A program made the translations under genes and the position numbers. Below are positions 1 to 9,415 of a stretch of DNA of 64,000 nt, in pieces. The notes below the pieces were generated by a model. It saw only the letters and a program-made list of their open reading frames with translations, searched no databases and had not been told where the DNA came from. Each line of letters begins with the position of its first letter. The first letter of the stretch is position 1. The stretch comes from Oreohelix idahoensis. Taxonomy: Eukaryota > Mollusca > Gastropoda > Stylommatophora > Oreohelicidae. The DNA lies in NCBI GenBank assembly GCA_024509875.1, contig JAMPIV010014132.1, positions 369,501 to 433,500 on the forward strand, read 5' to 3'.

Positions 1-520
1 GCGCTAATCGCTCTCAGCGCTGAATGGAAATTCGATCTTGCGGGCTGCCGAGACAATTTTGAACACATCACACACAAAAAAAAGTTGAGTTTCGGCTTTG
101 CAGAAATCTGGCTAAGACGTCTTGTCTGCGGTACTGTACCTACCTTCTAGCAGCTATCTCAATTTTGAGGAGCTGAGGATGCAATGTTTTATAAGGGCTG
201 TTTTTTTTCTTTCACCGAAGCTGAAGCATAAACATGATAATAAAGCAACAGAAATGTTCACTTGAAAGAACATAAAATTCCGGCAAGTCACCAGAACGCC
301 CTCTGACATTAGGCGGGTGGGCCAGTAGGCCTACGTGATTTCTGGCGCTTTATTTGTTTTCTGTTTAATACGATCTTTTACTGTTGGCACCGAGGACAGA
401 ATAGAAAGGAAGCCCAAGTTGTGTGTTGCCTGTTGGTGCGAGTTTTGTTTTAGCTCAGTCTGGTGCTATTGCTACCGAGTATGCTTCTGATTTTCATATG
501 TTTTGCTAACTAAGTGTGAA
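1..520. other. No gene recognised
   Basis: AT-rich sequence with short A and T runs. No coding similarity, structured RNA or complete mobile element was recognised. Confidence 0.4.
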
Positions 521-640
521 TCGTCATCATCAGTATCATCATTAATATCAACATCATCATTAACATCATCAACAGCATCATCAGTATCATTATCATCAAA
601 ATCATCATCAATATCATAATCATCATTTCCCTTTTCGGTC
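521..640. repeat. Imperfect ATC/ATT trinucleotide repeat
   Basis: Degenerate trinucleotide tract built from atc, att and aac triplets. The open frames crossing it on the minus strand encode only Asp-rich or Met/Leu-rich low-complexity sequence and are by-products of the repeat. Confidence 0.85.
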
Positions 641-1132
641 CTAATACAGTAGAGCATGGAACCAGCGCTGGAACCTTGCAGGAAACTTGCACTAAGCATT
701 GACTTACTCGTGCAACGGTAGTTCCTGCAGACATTTGCTTTAGATGATGAAGTTGCCACTCTCCGGCACAACCTCACATTAGTCACTTTGTGCGAGATCC
801 CTGAAAGGTCCTATTTTTTCTTCTGTCATCGAAAGCCCCCTGCAACCACACCTTATTTCTGGGGTGAACGAGAATAGATAGTACAAGTTTTAACTAGGTC
901 AAAGAAATGGTCAGCGTTACTACCATAGCGTCTTCATTGGGGACAGGTAAATGAAAACAGCAGAGATAAGAAAGAATTAATCTAAATGCAGAAAAGTAGA
1001 ACATTTGTTAAAGGAAGCTTTTAAGAGTTCTTGCGAAAACATGGACCTGGGACAATAACCAAGGATAGAGAAATATTTATAGACTTCTGTCTTTCAGGTC
1101 AGTTTATTGTACTTCTTCTTCTTCGTACACTC
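641..1132. other. No gene recognised
   Basis: Nothing beyond ordinary AT-rich sequence was seen here. Confidence 0.35.
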
Positions 1133-1360
1133 TCAGACGTCCACTTGAATGTTTTCAAAGAATGCAGTAGTAAGTTTGAGGCTATTTGAATCTCCGTAGA
1201 GCATTTCCACGAATGGTACTGGTGTCGGCCATATGCGCTTTCTCTGTTCGGCAGATGTTGGGCAACTTTGAAGCAAAAGTTCAGCTGTCATTTTATCAGT
1301 GCCACATTTACACTGATCGTACAGATCACTGTTGTCTGTTAGGAAAAATAAAGATATAAT
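1133..1360 (-). pseudogene. LINE ORF2 C-terminal fragment
   Basis: The minus-strand frame contains CKCGTDKMTAELLLQSCP followed by an RKRIWPTP-type segment. This is the Cys-rich C-terminal tail found downstream of the reverse transcriptase or RNase H in Jockey/CR1-like non-LTR retrotransposons (family knowledge). The reverse transcriptase that should lie upstream, at higher coordinates, is absent, so this is a severely 5'-truncated copy. About 60 residues are recognisable and no function is expected. Confidence 0.6.
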
Positions 1361-1444
1361 TCTGAAGATATACAGCAATACATAGCTATAAACAAAACTC
1401 TTATGTGAGATTTCAAAAAAAAAAAAAAAAAATCAAGAAATTTA
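1361..1444. repeat. A-rich tract
   Basis: Contains an uninterrupted run of A at about 1417-1432 next to the following minisatellite. Confidence 0.6.
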
Positions 1445-1576
1445 CAAGTATCAAGTGCTTCAACACTGGCGCAGTATCCAACAAGTATCAAGTGCTTCAA
1501 CACTGGCGCAGTATCCAATAAGTATCACGTGCTTCAACGCTGACGCAGTATCCAACAAGTATCACGTGCTTCAACA
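1445..1576. repeat. Minisatellite, unit about 37 bp
   Basis: Three and a half tandem copies of a unit containing caagtatcaagtgcttcaac followed by (a/g)ctg(g/a)cgcagtatcca. The later copies share caagtg-to-cacgtg changes, indicating local amplification. Confidence 0.9.
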
Positions 1577-1692
1577 ACCTGAAGATAAGTCAAATACAGA
1601 AATCCATAGGCAACATATAAAAAGTAATTAGAATGTGGCATGTAGAGAGTTCTTTAAAAAAATATTAAAAAGTACATCAACGCCAAAGCATA

Positions 1693-1796
1693 GATAACAC
1701 CAGAAACTGTCAACACGATAGAGGGGGATAACACCAGAAACTGTCAACACGATAGAGGGGGATAACACCAGAAACTGTCAACACGATAGAGGGGGA
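1693..1796. repeat. Minisatellite, 35-bp unit, three copies
   Basis: Three identical tandem copies of gataacaccagaaactgtca followed by acacgatagaggggg. Perfect identity implies very recent duplication. Confidence 0.95.
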
Positions 1797-1879
1797 GAAC
1801 AAATGATAAACGCACATTCAGACAAATGGAAAACCAGAAATTCCAGTTCTAAAGCTCATGAAAAAATATACATAGAAAC

Positions 1880-2620
1880 AAGCAAAGCGCAAGAAGTATC
1901 AGATGATGCAAAAGGAAACACATTGACGAGTTGACAGAAGAGACAGAGGAAACTGCAGCCAGACGAAACAAGAAGGGGGGGGGGGGGGGGGGGCTATACA
2001 GCAGTACAAAGATCGACCAGGGAAATATAAAACAATGAAATGGTCTTTACCCAGGACAAGAATAGGAAACCTCTTATTAATGGTCGTTACCCAGGACAAG
2101 AATAGGAAACCTCTGTCATGTAACAATGCAGATAAGAGATGGACAGGGAATTTCCAGGAATAGCAAAATAGACCAGCTCCATGAGATCTCCCAGGTATCC
2201 AGCCAATAGAAAATGAATTACAAGTTAACTATGCGAAACCGAATAAGGAAGAAATAAAGAAAGCCATAAATCCAAGCGGTGGAAAAGCTGTGAGTGTAGA
2301 TTGCATTCCATCAGTCATCGGAGCAGGCAGAAACACCTCTACAGAGATACACTTTACTCCATAAAGTCTGGGAGGGAGAAGAAATGTCAGTAGACTAGAA
2401 GGAAGTACAAATGGTCACGTTGCCAAAGAAAAAGATTAGCAATAGTACACACTTTACAGAGAAATACTGTTGCAATCAGGGAAAGCATTAACCAAGATCA
2501 TTCTTGAGAGATGAAAAGGCAGCCAGAGACACATAGCTGAGAGAAGAACAAACAGGTTTTCGGCAAATCAGATCGGGTACAGACCAGACTGAGTATAATA
2601 TTTGAACATAATCAAATACA
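1880..2620 (+). pseudogene. LINE reverse transcriptase fragment (degenerate)
   Basis: Plus-strand sequence retains, across several frames, the order typical of an APE-type non-LTR polymerase. It has a pre-RT linker (KRQRKLQPDE-like), a segment equivalent to RWTEHFQEVLNRPAP near 2120-2175, then KEEIKKAINPSGGKA near 2245-2290, and GFRQIRSGTDQ followed by an LSIIFEH-like stretch near 2545-2610. Stops and frame changes are frequent, so it cannot code. It is broken by a G homopolymer (1975-1993) and an internal tandem duplication of about 42 bp (2035-2113). It ends where the mariner-like sequence begins. The clade was not resolved. Confidence 0.7.
1975..1993. repeat. G homopolymer, 19 bp
   Basis: Uninterrupted G run inside the degenerate LINE. 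Run length is uncertain in any assembly. Confidence 0.85.
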
Positions 2621-2823
2621 ATGCAATACGAAGGTTGTCCGGAAAAGAACCGACCATAATTAATGTTAGAAAAACCGTTTGCGCGACATCGATGTTACTT
2701 GGCAGCCAAATAGAGTGGCCTGTTATGCACATACCTGTGCAATGTTGACGTTGCTGCACCAGTCCGTGCGACCGTTAAAAGCCGTTTAGTGAGCACGTGC
2801 ACTGTGTGGTCGTCGCATTCAAA

Positions 2824-3021
2824 ATGGCTGAACGAGTAGAGCAAAGAATCTGCATCAAATTTTGCGTCAAGCTTCAACATTCTTCCACGGAAACTATTAT
2901 GATGATTCAGAAGGCTTTTGGAGACGATGCAATGAGTGCTACACAAATAAAGGTGTGGCACAAACGCTTCAAAGATGGTCGAGAATCTGTTGAATGTGAT
3001 TCCATTTCTGGAAGTCCTTCT
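2824..3021 (+). pseudogene. Mariner transposase, N-terminal DNA-binding part
   Basis: The frame from the ATG at 2824 reads MAERVEQRICIKFCVKL, then TETIMMIQKAFGDDAMSATQ and VWHKRFKDGRESVE. This is the first helix-turn-helix and linker region of mariner transposases, which bind the terminal inverted repeats. Family resemblance is clear through about residue 66, after which the frame runs into the inverted segment and loses similarity. The catalytic D,D,D core does not follow on this strand. Inactive. Confidence 0.8.
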
Positions 3022-3376
3022 TCGGGCGTGGAAAACCAGGCGACTTCCACTGAGACGACTGAGCCTTCGTTTCTGGATCATAGCAGTAGATCCACGATTC
3101 ATCTCCGGTTATGACTTTCTTCATGAAATCTGGGTTATTGGTTGCGGTTTGAAGCAAATCATTAGCAACTGTGGCACGAAGTTCCTTCTGCTCTAGCAGC
3201 AGAATCCGCGGAACGAATTTTGCCACGACATGTCTCATACCCAGATCCTGGGTCAGAATCTCGGATACAATAGTTTTTTTTAAAATTCCCAGATCTTTTT
3301 CTAGTTCTCGCACCGTCAGTCGCCGATCTTTGTTAATTGCAGCCCGTACACGTTCAACATTTTCCGGTGTTCTGCT
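3018..3376 (-). pseudogene. Mariner transposase, central part, inverted
   Basis: Read on the minus strand from about 3376 it gives SRTPENVERVRAAINKDRRL, a second helix-turn-helix (TVRELEKDLGILKKTIVSEI), then VITGDESWIYCYDPETK containing the first catalytic Asp of the mariner DDE/D site. The piece starts almost exactly where the plus-strand N-terminal fragment ends, but in the opposite orientation. The remaining catalytic residues and C-terminus are missing. No intact transposase can be made. Confidence 0.8.
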
Positions 3377-4384
3377 TGTATAATAGGTGCAGCATTATCA
3401 AGAGTCCAGAAACGCTTTCGAATTTGAACAGTAGTTCTCGGCTGGTAGGCTCCCTTGTAGCAAATGAGTGGGCGGTATGGAACTTAAGACGTTTGAACAT
3501 GACTATATGTAAGAGACAAGAGCAAAAAAAAACAAGAGAAGGAAAAGAAAAGCAGAGAGCAGGTGATGGAAAGAGTGCCATTAGAATAATGAGCATGTTG
3601 GACAACGCGACTAATATAAGGTTGGACTGACAAGGTCATCATATGAAACAAATTGTGACAGAAACCACCTCTACAAGAACACGTGAATGCGTCGTGCAGG
3701 TTTCCTGCAATGTGACCAGATACAGGGGTGGTTGAATGCTAAATAGGGAGGGAAAAGGATGAAGATGATGTTGAGTAGAACGGGTACTTGAAACTATACA
3801 TTCTTGTTGTTATGTTATATGTGCTGACATATTTATGTTCCAATCACTGCTTGTTTACATGTTTACAACACTGTGATTCTCACAGTTTGATACTTATACC
3901 CATAAACCATTCCGTGAAAACTTCATAGCGTTACGTGTAAATCGCTGATTTCTGCAACAGATGTTCATTGATTATTTAAATAAGAATTACTTTCGCAATT
4001 CCCTCGTACATACATGTTTTTAATTAATGTCTCGAAATATTAAAATCGAATTATTTTTTCTTTCTGGTCTTACTCGGAATGAATACGTGCCTTGACAGGC
4101 TTTATGCGATGAAACTGAGTTAAATTAGCATAATTTTTGGATAATTTTACAGGCTTGGAATTTAACCGTGATAAAATCTTCCACGTAAAGCTTTCCCCAT
4201 ACATTTTCTAAAGAGATCCCTGGAGTTTTGAACCTCTTCTGAATAAGACAGAAATAACATAACGCTACAATCGTTCTTTAAAACTTAATTTACTTGATTC
4301 ATAATTTTTTTTTTTTTAAACGAAATGCGGCTCATTTACCCAGCACAGCGGTGTTTGTATGCCGGTGAAGAATTTACATGACAC
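3377..4384. other. No gene recognised
   Basis: Mostly unassigned sequence. A segment near 3655-3740 (hand-off from ctctacaagaacacgtg to gcaggtttcctgcaatgtga) resembles dispersed-repeat sequence seen again near 22900-22985 and 34150-34230. Confidence 0.35.
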
Positions 4385-4560
4385 TACGTTTTCAAATCAC
4401 CTGTATGTTATCCGGGGCCGGAAAGGGGTGAAAAAAAAAAACAGTAACATTGTAAACTACCAAGCATGTCGTAAAAGGCGGTTAAGGAGGGTTTGGATAT
4501 GGGGCCCGGCTACCCCATCGTGTAGAAATTTTAAGCCACAAAAACTTCAACAAGGGTTTG
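4385..4560 (+). repeat. Dispersed repeat, LINE 5'-leader-like module
   Basis: Contains gcatgtcgtaaaaggcggtt followed by aaggagggtt and a gctaccccatcg segment. The same module occurs on the minus strand at about 18483-18655. I read it as a shared retroposon 5' region. The sequence supports the repeat itself; the LINE assignment is inference. Confidence 0.55.
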
Positions 4561-5157
4561 CATAAGTGAATTGAAGAAAAGAACTGATCTTAGCCAGGGT
4601 CGGTCTTAGTAATTGCTGGGTCCGGTTTGAACAATGCTGGTGGGGGGCCCCTGAAGTTAAGATTAGTTTTGTTGTAACACGTGTTATGTAAGAATAATAG
4701 CTAATAAATCTAGATAATGTGTTATTTTTAGTACAATGTAATATCATATATTTCCTATATCTAAGTTGAAAAAAGTCTTCATTCCTTACTCTTTTTTTTT
4801 CCATGGGGGTAGAGTCAGCTAAGATGGCTGTCTGAACATTCTTTAACAAGGGCAGTTATTGTATCAGACTCATAATCCATGCTTTGGATGGTCCAAAGTG
4901 GATGGCTCCGGCTTGAATGGAAAACCTCGATAGAAGCTTCGAATCTTCAGGAACTAGTAACTGTCCTAGTCATGCAGGGGTATGCAGCGATGAACGTGCC
5001 TGCAGATTAGCTACAGGAGCACCCATAGAAGGTGCATTGGATAACATAACGCTGCTCATTAGGGGAGAGATGCTGAGGGCAATTAGTGATCGTCTGTTAG
5101 AGAAGGACACTGCAGTCGATGAATCATCAAAGGCTGGACTGCTGGAATTTAGCATCA
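4561..5157. other. No gene recognised; weak open frame 4917-5201
   Basis: A plus-strand frame of 94 codons runs from 4917 into the 21-bp minisatellite. Its first 80 residues resemble nothing I know, and its length depends partly on the repeat. Not called as a gene. Confidence 0.35.
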
Positions 5158-5541
5158 AACGTAAGACTAGCACAGATGGACGTAAGACTAGCACAGATTA
5201 ACGTAAGACTAGCACTGATGGACGTAAGACTAGCACAGATGTACGTAAGACTAGCACAGATGGACGTAAGACTAGCACAGATGGACGTAAGACTAGCACA
5301 GATGGACGTAAGACTAGCACAGATGGACGTAAGACTAGCACAGATGGACGTAAGACTAGCACAGATGGACGTAAGACTAGCACAGATGGACGTAAGACTA
5401 GCACAGATGGACGTAAGACTAGCACAGATGGACGTAAGACTAGCACAGATGGACGTAAGACTAGCACAGATGGACGTAAGACTAGCACAGATGGACGTAA
5501 GACTAGCACAGATGGACGTAAGACTAGCACAGATGGACGTA
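5158..5541. repeat. Minisatellite, 21-bp unit, about 18 copies
   Basis: Tandem cgtaagactagcacagatgg-type units, almost all identical, with three or four variants confined to the left end (5190-5250). A unit length divisible by three keeps several frames open on both strands; those frames are artefacts. Confidence 0.97.
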
Positions 5542-5700
5542 TGAGAGGATGCTATCCAACATGTATTCAACCAACGCGCAGCAGCAACAATTAGCATTCA
5601 TACCCTTCGACATTTGCTGAGGGAGACTGAGCACCTATGGGTTTGCCCGCAGTGCAGTGACGTCGATTCTGATCAACAATAGCAAGAACTCACGAGCAGA
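5542..5700 (+). other. Short coding-like remnant, unidentified
   Basis: Immediately after the minisatellite one plus frame reads AIQHVFNQRAAATISIHTLR and continues to HLWVCPQCSDVD before a stop. The Cys-X2-Cys pair and clean frame suggest part of a transposon or gene fragment, but I cannot assign a family. Confidence 0.25.
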
Positions 5701-5702
5701 GT

Positions 5703-5793
5703 CAGGTATCCATTTACAGCTGGGTGTTTCGAACTCGGTGCCTTCGTCGCCAGAGACCAGCTCTCTAACCACTCTGTCATTCGGACGCCCAAG
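5703..5793 (-). mobile_element. tRNA-derived SINE head
   Basis: On the minus strand it has a Pol III A-box-like gtggttagagagctggtct and a B-box-like gagttcgaaacacc, followed by cccagctgtaaatgg. The same arrangement occurs at 19475 and 34390. Only the tRNA-related part and the start of the body are present. Confidence 0.7.
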
Positions 5794-5829
5794 AGAGGTA
5801 GAGGGAGAGAACAAAAAAAAAAGAAAGGA

Positions 5830-5945
5830 GAAGGGGACATAAATAAAAGATATGAGAATAACGTGGAAAGACCATAAGCTGATGGCACAGGATAGGTTTG
5901 TATTTGTTGAAGGCCTATGCTCCGTGGGAAGCTGTGGGGCAGTGA
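5830..5945 (+). mobile_element. LINE 3'-end fragment
   Basis: The frame KLMAQDRFVFVEGLCSVGS matches the last residues of the LINE polymerase family whose better-preserved copy lies at 34920-35275 (ERMAQDGKTWHVFVEGLCS there). A 5'-truncated retroposed copy. Confidence 0.6.
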
Positions 5946-5959
5946 TGATGAGGTTTGAG

Positions 5960-6145
5960 AGTTAAATATTACGCGTGGGGGAGTATGAAAGATGAGTGTA
6001 TGTGAATGTACTCCCCTATTGTAGTTGGAGTGGCGAGTAAAGATATGCGTACATGATAAATAGTATTACATGTTTATCAGTGGTGAGTGTAAAGAATGTG
6101 TGCATGTTTTTCTTTAAGAGGTACGAAGTGTACACATTGTGTACT
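5960..6145. repeat. Degenerate minisatellite, left part (about 60-bp period)
   Basis: Irregular gagta/tacgaagtgtacacattgtg/gtacttgtgggtatt motifs. Very similar sequence resumes at 16812, after the retroposon and LTR element, indicating that those inserted into this array. Confidence 0.5.
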
Positions 6146-6931
6146 TGTGGGTATTAATTGTGTAGAACCTGAAGATTCCTTAGGAGAGCCCAGAACCAGA
6201 GCACAGTATTTTAACTCTGCATATTATGCAAGGAGGCATATCTGGAGTCATCCTCATATGGCCATCAGCTATGCACAATGCTACAATATATGAACGTGAA
6301 AGTGAACCTATGTCTGTGAGGCTAATTACATCCTCATTGACTCTTAAAATCATCCACACACTTCCAGGGATTCCCCGTGTGGTGAAACATGTTGAGAACC
6401 CAGCATTGCACACTAAGCTTGGAGAAGTCTCTTGAACCCTAGGTGTAATTCTTTGGCTTTGACTTGGTTGACTGCATGCAGAAGGACTCACTATGGACCC
6501 AGTGATATGCAGGGGAAGCTGAGAAGTGGCTGTATGCAGGACGTGACTATTCCTAGGGAGATCCCAGAACCAGAGCACAGTATTTTAGTTCTGCATAGTT
6601 GGAAAGCCCCCTTGGATGGCGGGGAATGCACAGTTTGTCTTACACTTCTTACTCCTAGCTTGGGACCAGATGTGACGATCCTTTAAATGCAGGCCAAGCT
6701 GGAGAAACTGGAACTCACGACTTCAACTCAGCAAATTTTGGAATGGCAGAAAAGCCACAGGAAAAGTCAAGATCTACAGTGTAGATAATACCCAGGAGTC
6801 TTCAACTTGATATTGGCTACTAAAGAGCGAGAAGCTCTGCAGCCCTGGTTAAACAACAACAACAACAATAATAACAACAACAACAACAACAACTCTGCAT
6901 ATTTGGAGAGGCCCCTTGGATGGCGGGGGAT
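6146..6931 (+). mobile_element. Retroposon 3'-region, partly tandem, with CAA tail
   Basis: Two related segments both contain cccagaaccagagcacagta (6188 and 6567). The second runs on through gcttgggaccagatgtgacg and cttcaactc to a (CAA)n tail at 6853-6893. A third start (ccccttggatggcggg, 6912) follows and is cut by the LTR element; its continuation, with the same cttgggaccagatgtgatga, lies at 16575. The tail structure indicates LINE or SINE 3' ends. Confidence 0.6.
6927..6931. repeat. Target-site duplication GGGAT, left
   Basis: The five bases before the left LTR match the five after the right LTR (16575-16579), as expected for integrase-made Ty3/gypsy insertions. Confidence 0.9.
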
Positions 6932-9348
6932 TGTGGTGAAGTGGGATGTTATAAATATTTATAGGGGACTTAGTGTACTGACTGAGATCAGCTGTGAAGG
7001 TATATATATCTAATAAGAGTAGTGTATTATATATAACCTTACTTGCTGCCACATATGTATACCTCAGTCAGAATTATTCTGGAATAGTGTGATGACTACG
7101 TTATATGTCTAGGGTATGTGTATGATGAAGTGTAAGTCAAAACAACAACAGACAGATAAACAATTTAATTTATTCCACTACACTTGACAACACTGTGACA
7201 CTCACATACATAAAACACTCTACAAGGATATCTTAAAGGAGTCACTGATAACTTTTCAAATAACAATATGTATTCATTGCTGTCATGAATGTATATGTGT
7301 CCTGATTCAAATACAAAGGGAACCAGGAATCACAATCAATTTTAATTACAAGTTATATGTACAGAATTTATCAGTATTAATATTGTAGTGACATATATTA
7401 TTAAAAGTATCCTATGTGTGTCAGTTGTGTAGTAGTAATATGAGGTAATACTGGTTTTGTTTTGTTCAAGCTCTGTTGGTATTTGTCATCATGACTTCAA
7501 TAGTTTGTTTCTATGGGAACTAGTATTGGAGATGTTCTCAGTTCCTGGTATTAAAACAATTTACTTCCCCTCTTAAGTTTATGTTACAATGTTATTTTAA
7601 GATGGGGGTACATAATGTTGAGCTCAGCTGGCCACATCAGCTTATCTTGCGTGATGGCGGCAGGAAAAGACTCCTCTGCTCGATTTCTCCCCTGGGCTCT
7701 GGAGACACCTCACTGATAGTTAAATGGACCAAGGAGTATGCTGTCCGACTCTGGATTCAGCAAAGCTCTGACCAGGTGCTGCTCAATAACGTCAAGACCA
7801 CGGTCCCTGAAAACAAGAAGGATGTACCTTCTACTTCATAACTAATTGATACTCTAGTTCTACACTGAGCACAATACATCACAAACATTGAGTTCAGAGC
7901 GTTAGGCCAACTGTCAGCTTCATCTGAAATACTTTATACCAGTATTAACCTCCTTAATGGTTACTACGCCTCTGCACTTCCAGCATTATTTCTTTCTAGT
8001 CAATCATCTAGGTGTCAGTGTACTGTTTGGCCATTCCATGCTGTTTTACTTTCCTCCGACACCTTCTGTTCAGGCTGGAGCATTATAGGCTTTACATCAT
8101 GTTTGCTACTGAACTACACATATATACAGGCATAAATTAACAATTCACATTCAATTTTCATTAAAAGATACTGAATGTTTCAAGCTTACCACAATTCATG
8201 GAAATGAACACAGATACGTTGACTAGCAATGAATTCTGGCACAAATACTGGCACAAATTCCCATCTGCTTATGTTCCAGGCTTTTATTTAGCAAAAATAT
8301 GAGCTGGCTTCAACGCACTGTTGCTTTATCAAGCTTATTTAAACTAGTGGTCTCGAACTAACGCTCCTAAGTGAGTATATCAGCGAGTCTGGCCAATGGA
8401 GCCACGTTTCGACAAGTGTTTGAAAAAATTTTAACTTCCTACGTCTCCCCTAACAACCAAGGATAGCATTTATAGTCCGACTAATCGTGTTTAGCCTTAC
8501 ATATCATTCCAGCCAATCAGTTCAAATGTAACTTGTGGCCCATTTCCTGTACAATGGTGGTTTAAAAAAATCTACCACTGAGCAATTCTGATTTTGGGTG
8601 TTGTCTGACAGCACCATCATTTTATTTTGGCTATAACTTGTTAATTCCTAGACTATTTGCATAACGTTGTACATATTCTTTGTCAGCAAACCCTAAGGAA
8701 CCCAAATATATATATCTAATAGAGCTAATATGCTGCGTTCAAAATATGCAATTCCTTCTACCTCCTGTTTCGAAGATGTGCTGTCTGGGTACTGTAATGT
8801 TTTCAAACGTAAACCCATCTAATGTTATCTTTTCTAATAAGAGTTTTTCAGGATTTAAAAACCTAACTCTGGGAAGGTTAGTGTTTTTATTTATCACTGT
8901 CCGTCCGAAAAAGTTAGTGCATGTGGCCTTACACGCTTGATAGTAGTAATTGTGTATCGCGCGACGCGTGTTTAGTGTTGCACGTGTTCGGCTTTATGCC
9001 TCTCCCTTCTCTCTATCCTTTAGTCCATCTGTCTTTAGTTACGCCGTGTATAAAATGGAATGAATGAAATATTAAAATTAGGTCATTGTTCAGCTTGCGT
9101 ATCTCACTGTTTTTCCAAGAAATACAGCACACGTTTCATTGAAGAAAGCGGGTAATAATACAGTAGGCTTTTACTATCAACGTGAAGGCGTTACAATTTG
9201 CCGACGAAGTAGAAAACAAGGGGGATTTCGAGTACAGTCATTGTGACAGCACTGTTCTTTACCATTCTTCTTCCTTTTATTAAATTTATTTGTTAGGCTT
9301 TGCATTTACGTTTTAATTTATATATGGGGATTAGAATAATTCATGACA
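6932..9348 (-). repeat. Element 1 3' LTR (2417 bp)
   Basis: Runs from tgtggtgaagtggg to attcatgaca on the plus strand. It is colinear with the right LTR apart from about ten substitutions, a 4-bp insertion near 8890 and a 1-bp length difference. It contains an 86-codon plus-strand frame (7581-7841, antisense to the element) and a second of 86 codons (8680-8940). Neither resembles a known protein, and the first is out of frame in the divergent relative at 54079-56532. Confidence 0.95.
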
Positions 9349-9360
9349 TCTCCCCTCTTA
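9349..9360 (-). promoter_or_regulatory. Element 1 polypurine tract
   Basis: In element sense TAAGAGGGGAGA abuts the TGTCATGAA start of the 3' LTR. This is the usual position of the plus-strand DNA synthesis primer. Confidence 0.85.
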
Positions 9361-9415
9361 AAACAGACATTATATGTCAGTCCTTTATTCTATATACACA
9401 TAGAGAAATTTATTA

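Larger units (their letters stand above)
2629..3376. mobile_element. Mariner-like element, rearranged
   Basis: Begins with an inverted-repeat-like end (cgaaggttgtccggaaaaga, from 2629) preceded by TA, then about 170 bp of untranslated leader before a transposase start. The N-terminal transposase piece reads on the plus strand and the following piece reads on the minus strand, so the element has been inverted internally or is two opposed copies. No matching right-hand inverted repeat was found. Confidence 0.65.

Noticed and set aside
1445..1796. CRISPR-like array of spaced repeats
   Set aside because: Units are contiguous tandem repeats with no unique spacers, in clearly eukaryotic repeat DNA without cas genes.
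5119..5597. Open frames of 110-156 codons on both strands across the 21-bp repeat
   Set aside because: A 21-bp unit without stops keeps all such frames open; there is no independent coding signal.
8680..8940. 86-codon frame in both element 1 LTRs
   Set aside because: It is duplicated only because the LTRs are nearly identical; its C-terminus differs by frame between the two copies and no motif is seen.
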